Shown in pieces: positions 21,192 through 29,943 of a DNA stretch of 64,000 nucleotides. The DNA is from an uncultured Gammaproteobacteria bacterium (GTDB lineage Bacteria; Pseudomonadota; Gammaproteobacteria; CAMYKB01): positions 1-64,000 of the forward strand of contig CAMYKB010000023.1 in assembly GCA_947258875.1 (NCBI GenBank), read 5' to 3'. Below the pieces are notes generated by a model. The model was not told where the DNA came from. It was given only the letters and a program-made list of their open reading frames with translations, and did no database searches. Positions within the stretch are counted from its first letter, which is position 1, and each line of letters begins with the position of its first letter. The position numbers and the translations under genes are program-made.

Positions 21192-22112
21192 CTAAACCAA
21201 TGTCAACCAGTCAGCGTACTCCGGCTTACGGCCATAGACAACATCGAAATACAGGCTTTGCAAGCGTTCAGTGACCGGTCCGCGTGAACCCAAACCAATA
21301 GTGCGATTATCGACTTCGCGAATCGGCGTGACTTCTGCAGCGGTACCGCTAAAAAAGGCCTCGTCAGCAATGTATACCTCATCTCGGCTGATGCGTTTTT
21401 CGACTACAGGAATTCCGAGTTCATCGGCAAATCGCAACAGGGTACGGCGGGTAATGCCATCCAGTGCGGAGGTCAAATCTGGCGTGTAGATGACACCGTC
21501 CTTAACAATAAAAATATTCTCGCCACTGCCCTCGGCAACATAACCGTCAACATCCAGCAGCATGGCTTCGTCATAACCATCAGTGAGCGCTTCCTGCAGC
21601 GCCAGCATGGAATTCATGTAATTGCCATTCGCCTTGGCCTTGCACATGGTGATGTTGACATGGTGACGCGTAAATGATGATGTCTTGATGCGAATGCCGC
21701 GTTCCATATTTTCCTTGCCCAGATAGGAACCCCATTCCCAGGCAGCCACCATGCAATGCACCTTAAGGTTATCGGCACGCAAACCCATGCCCTCCGAACC
21801 ATAGAAGCACATTGGCCGGATGTAAGCTGATTCAAGATTATTGTCGCGTACTGATGCTCGTTGTGCCTCATTCAACGTGCCCTTATCGAAAGGCATCGGC
21901 ATGTTGAGAATTTTGGCCGAGTTGAATAAGCGATCGGTGTGCTCTTGTAAACGGAAGATGGCTGCGCCCTTGCCGGTCTTGTAAGCGCGCACCCCCTCGA
22001 ACACACCCATACTATAGTGCAGGGTATGCGTGAGCACATGTACCTTGGCCTCACGCCACGGCACCATTTCGCCATCCATCCAGATCAGACCGTCTCGGTC
22101 AGCCATCGACAT
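21192..22112 (-). CDS. ilvE: Branched-chain amino acid aminotransferase
   Basis: MADRDGLIWMDGEMVPWREAKVHVLTHTLHYSMGVFEGVRAYKT...YVAEGSGENIFIVKDGVIYTPDL. Confidence 0.96.
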   Translation of the reverse strand: MSMADRDGLIWMDGEMVPWREAKVHVLTHTLHYSMGVFEGVRAYKTGKGAAIFRLQEHTDRLFNSAKILNMPMPFDKGTLNEAQRASVRDNNLESAYIRPMCFYGSEGMGLRADNLKVHCMVAAWEWGSYLGKENMERGIRIKTSSFTRHHVNITMCKAKANGNYMNSMLALQEALTDGYDEAMLLDVDGYVAEGSGENIFIVKDGVIYTPDLTSALDGITRRTLLRFADELGIPVVEKRISRDEVYIADEAFFSGTAAEVTPIREVDNRTIGLGSRGPVTERLQSLYFDVVYGRKPEYADWLTLV

Positions 22113-22224
22113 CGTTATTGTCTCCCATTCATATTATCAAGGAACCGCTGATCAACTCATGAGCGGCTGCTCTGATTGTAAAATTAACCAGAGATTCCTT
22201 AGTTAAACTACTTCATCAGCAAGC

Positions 22225-25134
22225 CTATCCAGTCTCCATAACCTCATGCCAGATATGTTGTACCCGCGCACGGGCATCTGAGAATTCCTGAGTATCCACA
22301 ATGGAAGGACAGTCTTGCAAACTGAGCGCGTGAATTCTATCCCGGTAGCCGCGATAAGCATCCTGCAAGAATCGCACATCGCCAGTATCCATAAGCCGGC
22401 TCGCAGCGAGAGCGTCCAACACCCGTATATTATCTGTATATTCACCCAACGCCGGGAAATCTACCGCGTAGGCCAACACCAGATATTGCACCATAAATTC
22501 AATGTCAGCGATACCTCCGCTGTCTTTTTTCAAATCAAATTCCGATTGCTGCGCGCTGCCCAGCTCATCACGCATCTTGATACGCATCTCGCGCACCTCC
22601 CGGCGCAAATCATCCCTATCACGCTGCATCGCGAGCACTTTACGGCGGATACGGTCAAATTCAGCCCTCAGCCACTCAACACCGGCCACCACACGTGCCC
22701 GTGTCAACGCCTGATGTTCCCAGGTCCAGGCATCATTAAGCTGATAGTGTTCGAACGACTGCAAGCCACTGACCAATAGCCCGGAGCCACCGCTGGGCCT
22801 GAGCCGCATATCGACCTCATAGAGCTGGCCCGCCGGCGTCATAGTCGTGAGCATATGGACAATGCGTTGTGCCAGGCGTGCAAAAAACACGGCGTTATCC
22901 AGTGGTTTGTTGCCGTCTGTTTGTTGTCGTTCACCATGACTATCATGAATGAACACGATATCCAGATCAGAGCCATAACCCAGCTCAATACCCCCCAACT
23001 TGCCATATGCGACGATTGCAAATCCAGCGACATGGCGTTGACCATCGGCATCATAACCCGGCTCGCCATGTTTGACTGCGAGCTGTTGCCGGCAAACCTT
23101 CAGCGTATGATTGAGTACCACCTCGGCGATCCAGGTCAGTTGGTCGCTTACTCGCATCAGCGGCAGTGCACCCATGACGTCTGCCGCCGCGACGCGTAAC
23201 ACATTGGCGTGTTTAAACTGGCGCAAGCGTTCCATCTGCTCTTCCAGATCATCACTGGCGGTATGCGACAGCAGCTCATGCAGTTGCTTGACCAGCCCTT
23301 GCCTGTCGGGCGGCGCATAAAGCCCTCTTGGGTCCAGTAATTCATCAAGCAACACCGGATGCAGACGCAGATATTCAGCGATCCAGGCACTCGCGGCACA
23401 GAGCTTGACGAGTTGGGATAGCGCCATTGGTGTTTCCGCCAGCAATGACAAATATACCGAGCGACGGGCAATGGCCTCAATCAAGGGCAACAGTCTGGAT
23501 AGCACAACATGGCTTCCCTGCGTTTGTCCGGTTGCGGCAATCAACAACGGCATTAGCTTATCCATGCGCTCACGCGCCTGTTCACTTTGCAACCTGTAAC
23601 TGCGGCTGCCCCGTAGTGCATTCAGTGCGCGCCAGGCTTCTGCTGAATCTTCAAAACCAGCATTAGCCAGCAAGGTCACGGCCTGACCCTCATCCAGCTC
23701 ACCGCGCCATAGCAACGCCAAACTCGGCCCGACATCCTCGTTTGCCTCATCCTCTCCCAGTTGTGGCGCGGCAAATACCTGTTCAAACTGCTCACTGACA
23801 TACTGGCGATGCCGTTTCAATTGCTGTTCGAATGAAGACCAGTCAGCATGGCCCATCGAAAACGCCAGCCGCAGGCGCGCGTTTTCATCGCTCGGCAGCA
23901 CATGCGTCTGCTCATCAGACATCATCTGCAAGTGATTCTCGGTCAGTCTCAGATAATCATAGGCTGCCAGCAACTTATCCTCGGCCTCTACAGAAAGTAG
24001 ATTTTTTTCCCCAAGCGCCCGCAATACCCGCTTGATCGAACGCTGTTGCAGCGTTCTGTCATGCCCACCACGTATGAGCTGAAACGCCTGACCTATGAAC
24101 TCAATCTCACGAATACCTCCGGCACCGAGTTTAATATTATGATCAAGTCCACGCTGTTTCACTTCCTCGCGAATCAGTCGCTTCATTTCACGCAACGCTG
24201 CAAACACGCCAAAATCGAGATAACGCCTATAAACAAATGGTCGCAGCATTTCAGTGAGCGCGCGAACAGTATCATCATCACCGGTTATGGCACGCGCCTT
24301 GATCAGCGCATAACGTTCCCACTCACGGCCATGCGCCTGATAATAATTTTCCAGTGCATCAAAACTTGCCGCTAACGGCCCCGCTTCGCCAAAGGGCCGT
24401 AAACGCATATCAACCCGGAAGACAAAACCATCGGCCGTGACCTCACTCAACAGCTTTATAAGCTGCTGCCCAAGGCGCACAAAAAATTCGCTATTACTGA
24501 TACCACGCACACCATCCGTCTCACCGTTTTCCGCAAAGGCGAACACTAGATCAATATCGGATGAGAAATTGAGTTCACGCCCACCCAACTTGCCCATGGC
24601 AAGCACCAGAAGTTGCTGTGCTTCACCTTGCGCATTTCTTGGAGTACCGTAGCGGCCGGAAAGGCTTTGGTAGCACCAAGCCAGCGCCTTTTGCGTACAG
24701 CATTCAGCCAATACCGACAGGTCATTGAGCGTTTCATCCAGGTCGGCTGCACCACCCAGGTCGCGCCACGCGATACGCACCATTTCACGATGTCTGAATT
24801 GGCGTAAGCGTTGCATTAGTGTGACCTCATCATCTATTGTCATAACCAGCGCATCGAGTCGCTGCGACAATTCACCTTCCACATAAACGCGCCCAAACTC
24901 TTCACGGGCAACCTGCTCCGCAAATACGGCGGGGAAACGGATGCAAAACCGCGCCACGAAATCACTTGCGCCCCACACCCGCGCCAGGTTATCGGGAGCC
25001 CTAATAGCTTCGATGCCCTGCTCGCGGGCCGCGGCAACATAGGCTGACCATTGACGCCTTATCTCCGCATGCAAGGCCTTTGGTACGACATCTAGTTGCG
25101 TAACCAACGGCATTTGATCTTCAGTCTGAGTCAT
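22225..25134 (-). CDS. glnE: Bifunctional glutamine synthetase adenylyltransferase/deadenylase
   Basis: LVLAMGKLGGRELNFSSDIDLVFAFAENGETDG...VDMRLRPFGEAGPLAASFDALENYYQAHGREWERYALIKARAITGD; second nucleotidyltransferase domain YGKLGGIELGYGSDLDIVFIHD. Confidence 0.97.
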   Translation of the reverse strand: MTQTEDQMPLVTQLDVVPKALHAEIRRQWSAYVAAAREQGIEAIRAPDNLARVWGASDFVARFCIRFPAVFAEQVAREEFGRVYVEGELSQRLDALVMTIDDEVTLMQRLRQFRHREMVRIAWRDLGGAADLDETLNDLSVLAECCTQKALAWCYQSLSGRYGTPRNAQGEAQQLLVLAMGKLGGRELNFSSDIDLVFAFAENGETDGVRGISNSEFFVRLGQQLIKLLSEVTADGFVFRVDMRLRPFGEAGPLAASFDALENYYQAHGREWERYALIKARAITGDDDTVRALTEMLRPFVYRRYLDFGVFAALREMKRLIREEVKQRGLDHNIKLGAGGIREIEFIGQAFQLIRGGHDRTLQQRSIKRVLRALGEKNLLSVEAEDKLLAAYDYLRLTENHLQMMSDEQTHVLPSDENARLRLAFSMGHADWSSFEQQLKRHRQYVSEQFEQVFAAPQLGEDEANEDVGPSLALLWRGELDEGQAVTLLANAGFEDSAEAWRALNALRGSRSYRLQSEQARERMDKLMPLLIAATGQTQGSHVVLSRLLPLIEAIARRSVYLSLLAETPMALSQLVKLCAASAWIAEYLRLHPVLLDELLDPRGLYAPPDRQGLVKQLHELLSHTASDDLEEQMERLRQFKHANVLRVAAADVMGALPLMRVSDQLTWIAEVVLNHTLKVCRQQLAVKHGEPGYDADGQRHVAGFAIVAYGKLGGIELGYGSDLDIVFIHDSHGERQQTDGNKPLDNAVFFARLAQRIVHMLTTMTPAGQLYEVDMRLRPSGGSGLLVSGLQSFEHYQLNDAWTWEHQALTRARVVAGVEWLRAEFDRIRRKVLAMQRDRDDLRREVREMRIKMRDELGSAQQSEFDLKKDSGGIADIEFMVQYLVLAYAVDFPALGEYTDNIRVLDALAASRLMDTGDVRFLQDAYRGYRDRIHALSLQDCPSIVDTQEFSDARARVQHIWHEVMETG

Positions 25135-25346
25135 ACCCGCAGGTTACGGATGACTCTGAACTGATACAAGCCCAGAGGGCCTCTAATAAGTTCCGGGTGT
25201 GTACAACTGAGAACTAAAATAGTCAGATTCAGGGCGTGCATGACACGCCAACATGGATGCAGGCAACGCATGGAGCAGTTGCCATGAAGCGGACTATTTT
25301 GGACCCAGTGCTACCCGTCACGAATTTATTAATTGCTCCCGGCACA

Positions 25347-25375
25347 TAAAAAAGCCCCGGCATTGCCGGGGCTAG
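25347..25375 (-). terminator. Rho-independent terminator of the porin transcript
   Basis: aaaaaagccccggcattgccggggct; on the minus strand a GC hairpin followed by a T run. Confidence 0.85.
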
Positions 25376-25398
25376 TGGTCACATCTGTTCAGGCCTGA

Positions 25399-26754
25399 TC
25401 AGAAGATCGCCAACAATTGTATTGATATCTTGTCATCCATCTCATCAAGGATCACGTTGGGGGGCGCAGTACCAGCCAGATTCGGTGCATCGGCATCTCG
25501 TAATTCATAGTTAAGAATCGCGCGCGCCTTCTTGTTGAAGAAATACTGAACACCAAGAGTCGTGGTTTCGAACTGGCGTTCCGCAGCAGCGACATTGGTC
25601 ACACGATTGTACACATCATGACGCACATTGAGTTCCCATTTGGGTGTCGGCGCAAATCCGAAATGCACATAGTAGCCATCGGCCTCACCAGTCGTGGCCA
25701 CATTGAATGACGCAGTCGTTCCCGGGCCATTAGCTGCAGAGCCCACAACTGCCCCACCATCTGTGCCATTCAGGATCATACCTTCACCTTCCATGTACTC
25801 GAAGGCGGCGCGCCATTTGCCACGGCGGTAGGTGGAACCCAGTCCCCAGCGTTCGCGATCATATTCGCCGGCGCCCGCAGTGGTGAGTGTCCGCTTGCCA
25901 TCCTGCATCCAGCCGTACATCTTGAAGCCCTGACGACGCCCGCCCTTTCCTCCAAAGATCCATTCGGTAGACAGATACGCATAAATATCCTTATTGTCGT
26001 CATTGTCGCTGCGAGTGATGCCATTACCATTGCCATACATCAAGGCATAACTGGTCTCCCAGTCACCCGATCTGAAGGCATCGAACACCTGGATACCAAT
26101 ATCACGGAAGGCGCCGACCGGACCATTGGGGCGGTTGGCATCGCCACCGGGGCCACTGTTTCCACCCGGAGTGACAAAAGTATCCGAGCCATTACCATTG
26201 AAGTAACGCTCCAGCATCATCTGGAAGGAAACATTGGTGAAGTTGATGTAATCGAACACATGAATGGCCTGCAGCCCCTCTTCACTACCAGGATACTTGA
26301 ACTGACCCACACGAATACGCGCTCCTGGTATGTGGTTCAAGGTCACACTGGCGTCAGTCAGTTTGACACTGCCAGTGCCACCGCCCGGACGAGTGATACC
26401 ATTATTCCCCGCCTCGGCCAGGAAGAAATAATTCACCTTGCTGTCGAGCGGAAAACCGATACCACGCACACCGATTCGCGCGCGGCGTATCTGGAACGTT
26501 GAATCCGTCTTGAGATCCGGAGGGATTACGTTGAACTGCGCGCTCTGTCCTCCCCAGGGGCCAGCAGCGAGTTCCGTACCATCGGTCGATTGATATTCGG
26601 GTTGAATAAAACCCCACAGCTTGGCGCGCGGCGCCGCATCACTGGGTTCGGTACCTTGCAACAGCAGCCAGTTGGCTGCCTGTGCCTGACCTGCTAACAG
26701 GGTCACCGCGACCGCCGCAGCCCCCAATCCTGTCTTTTTAAAAGTTCTTATCAC
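25399..26754 (-). CDS. Outer-membrane porin, phosphate-selective O/P-like
   Basis: Signal peptide, QIRRARIGVRGIGFPLDSKVNYFFLAEAGNNG..., IRVGQFKYPGSEEG, beta-strand-rich; GTG start at 26754 after GGAGG. Confidence 0.8.
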   Translation of the reverse strand: MIRTFKKTGLGAAAVAVTLLAGQAQAANWLLLQGTEPSDAAPRAKLWGFIQPEYQSTDGTELAAGPWGGQSAQFNVIPPDLKTDSTFQIRRARIGVRGIGFPLDSKVNYFFLAEAGNNGITRPGGGTGSVKLTDASVTLNHIPGARIRVGQFKYPGSEEGLQAIHVFDYINFTNVSFQMMLERYFNGNGSDTFVTPGGNSGPGGDANRPNGPVGAFRDIGIQVFDAFRSGDWETSYALMYGNGNGITRSDNDDNKDIYAYLSTEWIFGGKGGRRQGFKMYGWMQDGKRTLTTAGAGEYDRERWGLGSTYRRGKWRAAFEYMEGEGMILNGTDGGAVVGSAANGPGTTASFNVATTGEADGYYVHFGFAPTPKWELNVRHDVYNRVTNVAAAERQFETTTLGVQYFFNKKARAILNYELRDADAPNLAGTAPPNVILDEMDDKISIQLLAIF

Positions 26755-26806
26755 GAGAACCTCCTCCACTTATTGATATTTAGATTATGTTTCCTTTTAG
26801 ATCGAA

Positions 26807-27259
26807 TCAAGGCTTCACCAACTGATAACCTTGGTCGACCAGATCAATGATTCGTACTACACCAGCAGATACCGGAACAGCATTCGAAGTCAGTTTGACC
26901 GGCTCATCCAACGCCTTGCTCATGGCAGTGATGGTGTTCTGGCAGGCACTGAAACGCACGCCAGTGTCGGTGAGGCTCTTGATGCGGCCCTTGTTGGCAT
27001 TTTCAGCAAACAGCAAGCGCAGACCAGGGCCGAAGGCAACAATCTCGACATCGACCTTATCGGCGCCATAATGCTTGATCAGATTGTTGGCGACATTCAG
27101 AACGAGTGTTTGTTTAAAGGGGTTGTTATCGCTAATTTGCAGAACAACGCGTTTTTCTGCAAAGGGTTTGCTCTCCTTATCAGCCGAGGCAGTCTGAAAA
27201 CTACCCATCGCGAACAAGGCAATCGCGACGCTTAACAGCAAGCGGTGAATACGCTTCAT
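26807..27259 (-). CDS. Secreted DsrE-like protein (module 1)
   Basis: MKRIHRLLLSVAIALFAMGSFQTASA signal; KRVVLQISDNNPFKQTLVLNVANNLIKHYGADKVDVEIVAFGPGLRLLF...FSACQNTITAM...VSAGVVRIIDLVDQGYQLVKP. Confidence 0.9.
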   Translation of the reverse strand: MKRIHRLLLSVAIALFAMGSFQTASADKESKPFAEKRVVLQISDNNPFKQTLVLNVANNLIKHYGADKVDVEIVAFGPGLRLLFAENANKGRIKSLTDTGVRFSACQNTITAMSKALDEPVKLTSNAVPVSAGVVRIIDLVDQGYQLVKP

Positions 27260-27340
27260 GATTATCTCCTCCAACATATTAGAATATTAATAATTGGTAA
27301 TAAAATGAATGGTTACAGCAAGAACCATGCATCCATAGTA

Positions 27341-27367
27341 AGATGCAGCCTTCGCCACTTTTATTCC
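27341..27367 (-). promoter_or_regulatory. Candidate ECF promoter of the dsrE-like/porin transcript
   Basis: Minus strand GGAATAA-N14-GCATCT; same spacing as elements upstream of both sigma genes. Confidence 0.5.
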
Positions 27368-27390
27368 AAGCACCTGTACATTGCTCGTTT

Positions 27391-27417
27391 GGAATAATAT
27401 CGGCACTGATTACATCC
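27391..27417 (+). promoter_or_regulatory. Candidate ECF promoter of the sigma/anti-sigma transcript (module 1)
   Basis: GGAATAA-N14-ACATCC, 58 nt upstream of ATG 27475. Confidence 0.5.
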
Positions 27418-27474
27418 AACCTAACGTCACTAAAGCAGCCGCATGACCAGTTGTGTACTGAGAGGCAGAGAGTT

Positions 27475-28023
27475 ATGAAATTGTTGGGACGTTGGAGCGC
27501 TGCATCGCGTTTCAGAGATGACCTGGAAGCAAACCGCAACAAACTCTACCGTATGGCCTATGCATGGTGCGGTGATGCCATGCTCGCGGATGATCTTACT
27601 CAAGACACACTGACCAAGGCACTGCAGAAGAACCATCAGTTACGTGATCCCGGCAAACTCGGCAGCTGGTTGTGCTCCATACTGTATAACTGCTGGCGCG
27701 AACATTTGCGACGCAACAAGACCGCATACGAACTGGATGAAAATAAAATGGTGCATCACCACACACCCGAAGTGAATGGTGGCGAACAGGAAATTATTCT
27801 CAGGGTCCGCCGTGCAATCGCATCGCTGCCGGAAGGACAACGCGAAGTGATTACCCTGGTAGACCTCGAGGGTCTCTCGTATACGGAGGTTGCGGGCACC
27901 CTGCAGGTTCCGATGGGCACGGTAATGAGCCGACTCTCCAGGGCAAGGAAGGCCTTGCACTCACAATTATTAGATATGAAGACAACATCTCGCACTGTAG
28001 TTAACCTGCGGAGCATTAATTAA
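27475..28023 (+). CDS. ECF RNA polymerase sigma factor (module 1)
   Basis: NKLYRMAYAWCGDAMLADDLTQDTLTKALQ (sigma2) and LPEGQREVITLVDLEGLSYTEVAGTLQVPMGTVMSRLSRARKAL (sigma4). Confidence 0.95.
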   Translation: MKLLGRWSAASRFRDDLEANRNKLYRMAYAWCGDAMLADDLTQDTLTKALQKNHQLRDPGKLGSWLCSILYNCWREHLRRNKTAYELDENKMVHHHTPEVNGGEQEIILRVRRAIASLPEGQREVITLVDLEGLSYTEVAGTLQVPMGTVMSRLSRARKALHSQLLDMKTTSRTVVNLRSIN

Positions 28024-28791
28024 ATGAACAATGATGACAAATGGAAGGATTGCCGCCTGCATGCCTTTATCGATGGACAACTCGGTGATGATGATAGTGC
28101 TGAGCTGATCAAAGAAATGGCTCAGCGTCCGGAGTTGCGACAACATGTAGCCGATACACGTTACCTGAAAGGTATGATCAAACAGGCCTACGCCGGTATC
28201 GAACCCCCCACCGGAGGAAGCAGGCAAAGCACTAGCAAGCTCTTCAGCCTGCGAGCGGGTCTTACCGGCCTTGCCGCCACACTACTGTTGAGCATCGGTT
28301 TTATTGTAGGCTGGTCCACACATGCGCCCTCCACGCCAGCCAATATACATCTTGCCAAGGCCGGTAGCAGTGTAGTCAACAGCAATGACCCATTATTGAC
28401 CGGTGGTATAACGCTGGCGCCTGTTAATACGGATGCTCACAAAGTCATCCTGCATATCGATCAAACCGATACAGCTTTATTTCAAGATACACTTAACGAA
28501 GTCGAGCGCTTGCTGACAACGTATGACAGCACACAAACACAAGTGGAGGTCATCTTTAATTCCAGCGGGCTTAACCTGTTACGCACCGACACCTCACCGG
28601 ATGCCGCACGCCTGCGCAGAATGATGGCCACCTATGAGCACCTGCGCTTTGTTGCTTGCCGTAACACCATAAAACGCTTGGAGGAGCGAGGCATCAAGGC
28701 AAACCTCATTGATCAAACTCAGGTCACACCTTCCGCAGTTGGCCATATCATCGATCGGTTGCAAAAAGGCTGGGTCTATATCAAGGTCTGA
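28024..28791 (+). CDS. Membrane anti-sigma factor with C-terminal DsrE-like domain (module 1)
   Basis: N-terminal anti-sigma-like CRLHAFIDGQLGDDDSAELIKEMAQRPELRQHVADTRYLKGMIKQAY; one TM (LTGLAATLLLSIGFIVGW); C-terminal HKVILHIDQTD...FVACRNTIKRL...PSAVGHIIDRLQKGWVYIKV. Abuts the sigma gene. Confidence 0.85.
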   Translation: MNNDDKWKDCRLHAFIDGQLGDDDSAELIKEMAQRPELRQHVADTRYLKGMIKQAYAGIEPPTGGSRQSTSKLFSLRAGLTGLAATLLLSIGFIVGWSTHAPSTPANIHLAKAGSSVVNSNDPLLTGGITLAPVNTDAHKVILHIDQTDTALFQDTLNEVERLLTTYDSTQTQVEVIFNSSGLNLLRTDTSPDAARLRRMMATYEHLRFVACRNTIKRLEERGIKANLIDQTQVTPSAVGHIIDRLQKGWVYIKV

Positions 28792-28858
28792 GACCCACAT
28801 ACAGCTCCTGTAAGCCACGCGCTGCAAAGGGCCACAAGCAGCCAACCCCTCTTAAATG

Positions 28859-28877
28859 GTTATTGATAATCATTATC
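28859..28877 (+). promoter_or_regulatory. Fur box upstream of the iron ABC transporter
   Basis: GTTATTGATAATCATTATC matches 17 of 19 positions of the consensus GATAATGATAATCATTATC. Confidence 0.88.
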
Positions 28878-28932
28878 GTTTGCATTATATTTAACCCTCG
28901 CGTTTTAATTCCTCCCGCAGAAGGACTTCAGT

Positions 28933-29931
28933 ATGTCTAAGTTCATGTTTAGAAACATCTTTTTATCGGCCACCATGGCCTTCACTTTGCTGGCCTGCAG
29001 CAGCCCACAATCGAGCGAAGTAAACCTCTACTCCGCCCGTAAGGAGCAGTTGATCAAGCCAATGCTGGATGAATTCACCCGGCAGACGGGGATCAAGGTC
29101 AATCTGGTCACGGGCAAGGCTGATGCGCTGCTGCAACGCCTGCAAAGCGAGGGCGCAAACAGCCCCGCTGACGTGCTGATTACAACTGATGCAGGCCGCC
29201 TGCATCGCGCCAAACAGGCTGGCGTTTTGCAGGCCGTATCATCTGCCGTGCTAACAAAATCCATCCCGGCCAGTTACCGTGACCCGCAAGGCTACTGGTT
29301 TGGACTGTCGCTACGTGCACGTCCCATTATTTACGCCAAAGATCGCGTACAGGCAGTAGCTCTCAGTAGCTATGAGGCATTAGCTGATGAGCAATGGCAT
29401 AAGCGTATCTGTATCCGCTCTTCGAGTAACATTTACAACCAGTCCCTTGTTGCATCGATGATTGCGGCCAATGGTGTACAGGCAACCGAAACCTGGGCGA
29501 ATCGTTTCGTGAAAAATTTTGCACGCCCACCCAAGGGTGGTGATCGCGACCAGATCAAGGCGGTTGCCTCAGGCCAGTGCGATATCGCTATCGCCAATAC
29601 CTATTATCTCGGCCAGATGATCCATTCCGATAAAGCGGAGCAAAAATCAGCTGCCGCCAAAGTCGCGGTCTTTTGGCCCAATACGAGTGATCGTGGCACA
29701 CACGTCAACATCAGCGGCGCCGCGGTCACCCAATCGGCAAAACACAAGGATGCTGCCATCAAATTAATAGAATTCCTGACTAGCGATGTTGCACAGCAAT
29801 GGTATGCCGACACCAACCTCGAGTATCCGGTGAGCTGGGGAACATTCAAGGCGGATACCATTAACCTTTCAAAACTGGGAGAACTCAACGCAGAAGCCGT
29901 CAAACTGATGGATCGTGCCGGCTGGCAATAG
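28933..29931 (+). CDS. fbpA: Fe(3+) ABC transporter substrate-binding protein, FbpA/FutA-type
   Basis: VNLYSARKEQLIKPMLDEFTRQTGIKVNLVTGKADALLQRLQSEGANSPADVLITTDAGRLHRAKQAGVLQ; preceded by a Fur box and followed by permease and ATPase. Confidence 0.93.
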   Translation: MSKFMFRNIFLSATMAFTLLACSSPQSSEVNLYSARKEQLIKPMLDEFTRQTGIKVNLVTGKADALLQRLQSEGANSPADVLITTDAGRLHRAKQAGVLQAVSSAVLTKSIPASYRDPQGYWFGLSLRARPIIYAKDRVQAVALSSYEALADEQWHKRICIRSSSNIYNQSLVASMIAANGVQATETWANRFVKNFARPPKGGDRDQIKAVASGQCDIAIANTYYLGQMIHSDKAEQKSAAAKVAVFWPNTSDRGTHVNISGAAVTQSAKHKDAAIKLIEFLTSDVAQQWYADTNLEYPVSWGTFKADTINLSKLGELNAEAVKLMDRAGWQ

Positions 29932-29943
29932 ATTTTCAGGATT

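Noticed and set aside
25140-25345. Possible structured RNA between glnE and the porin terminator
   Set aside because: Contains short inverted matches (gggcgtgcatgacacgcc) but no recognisable RNA family or neighbouring context to support a call.
28024-28200. Classical zinc-binding (H-x3-C-x2-C) zf-HC2 anti-sigma domain
   Set aside because: The N-termini of both anti-sigmas resemble anti-sigma domains but lack the HxxxCxxC signature, so they are called zinc-free anti-sigma-like only.
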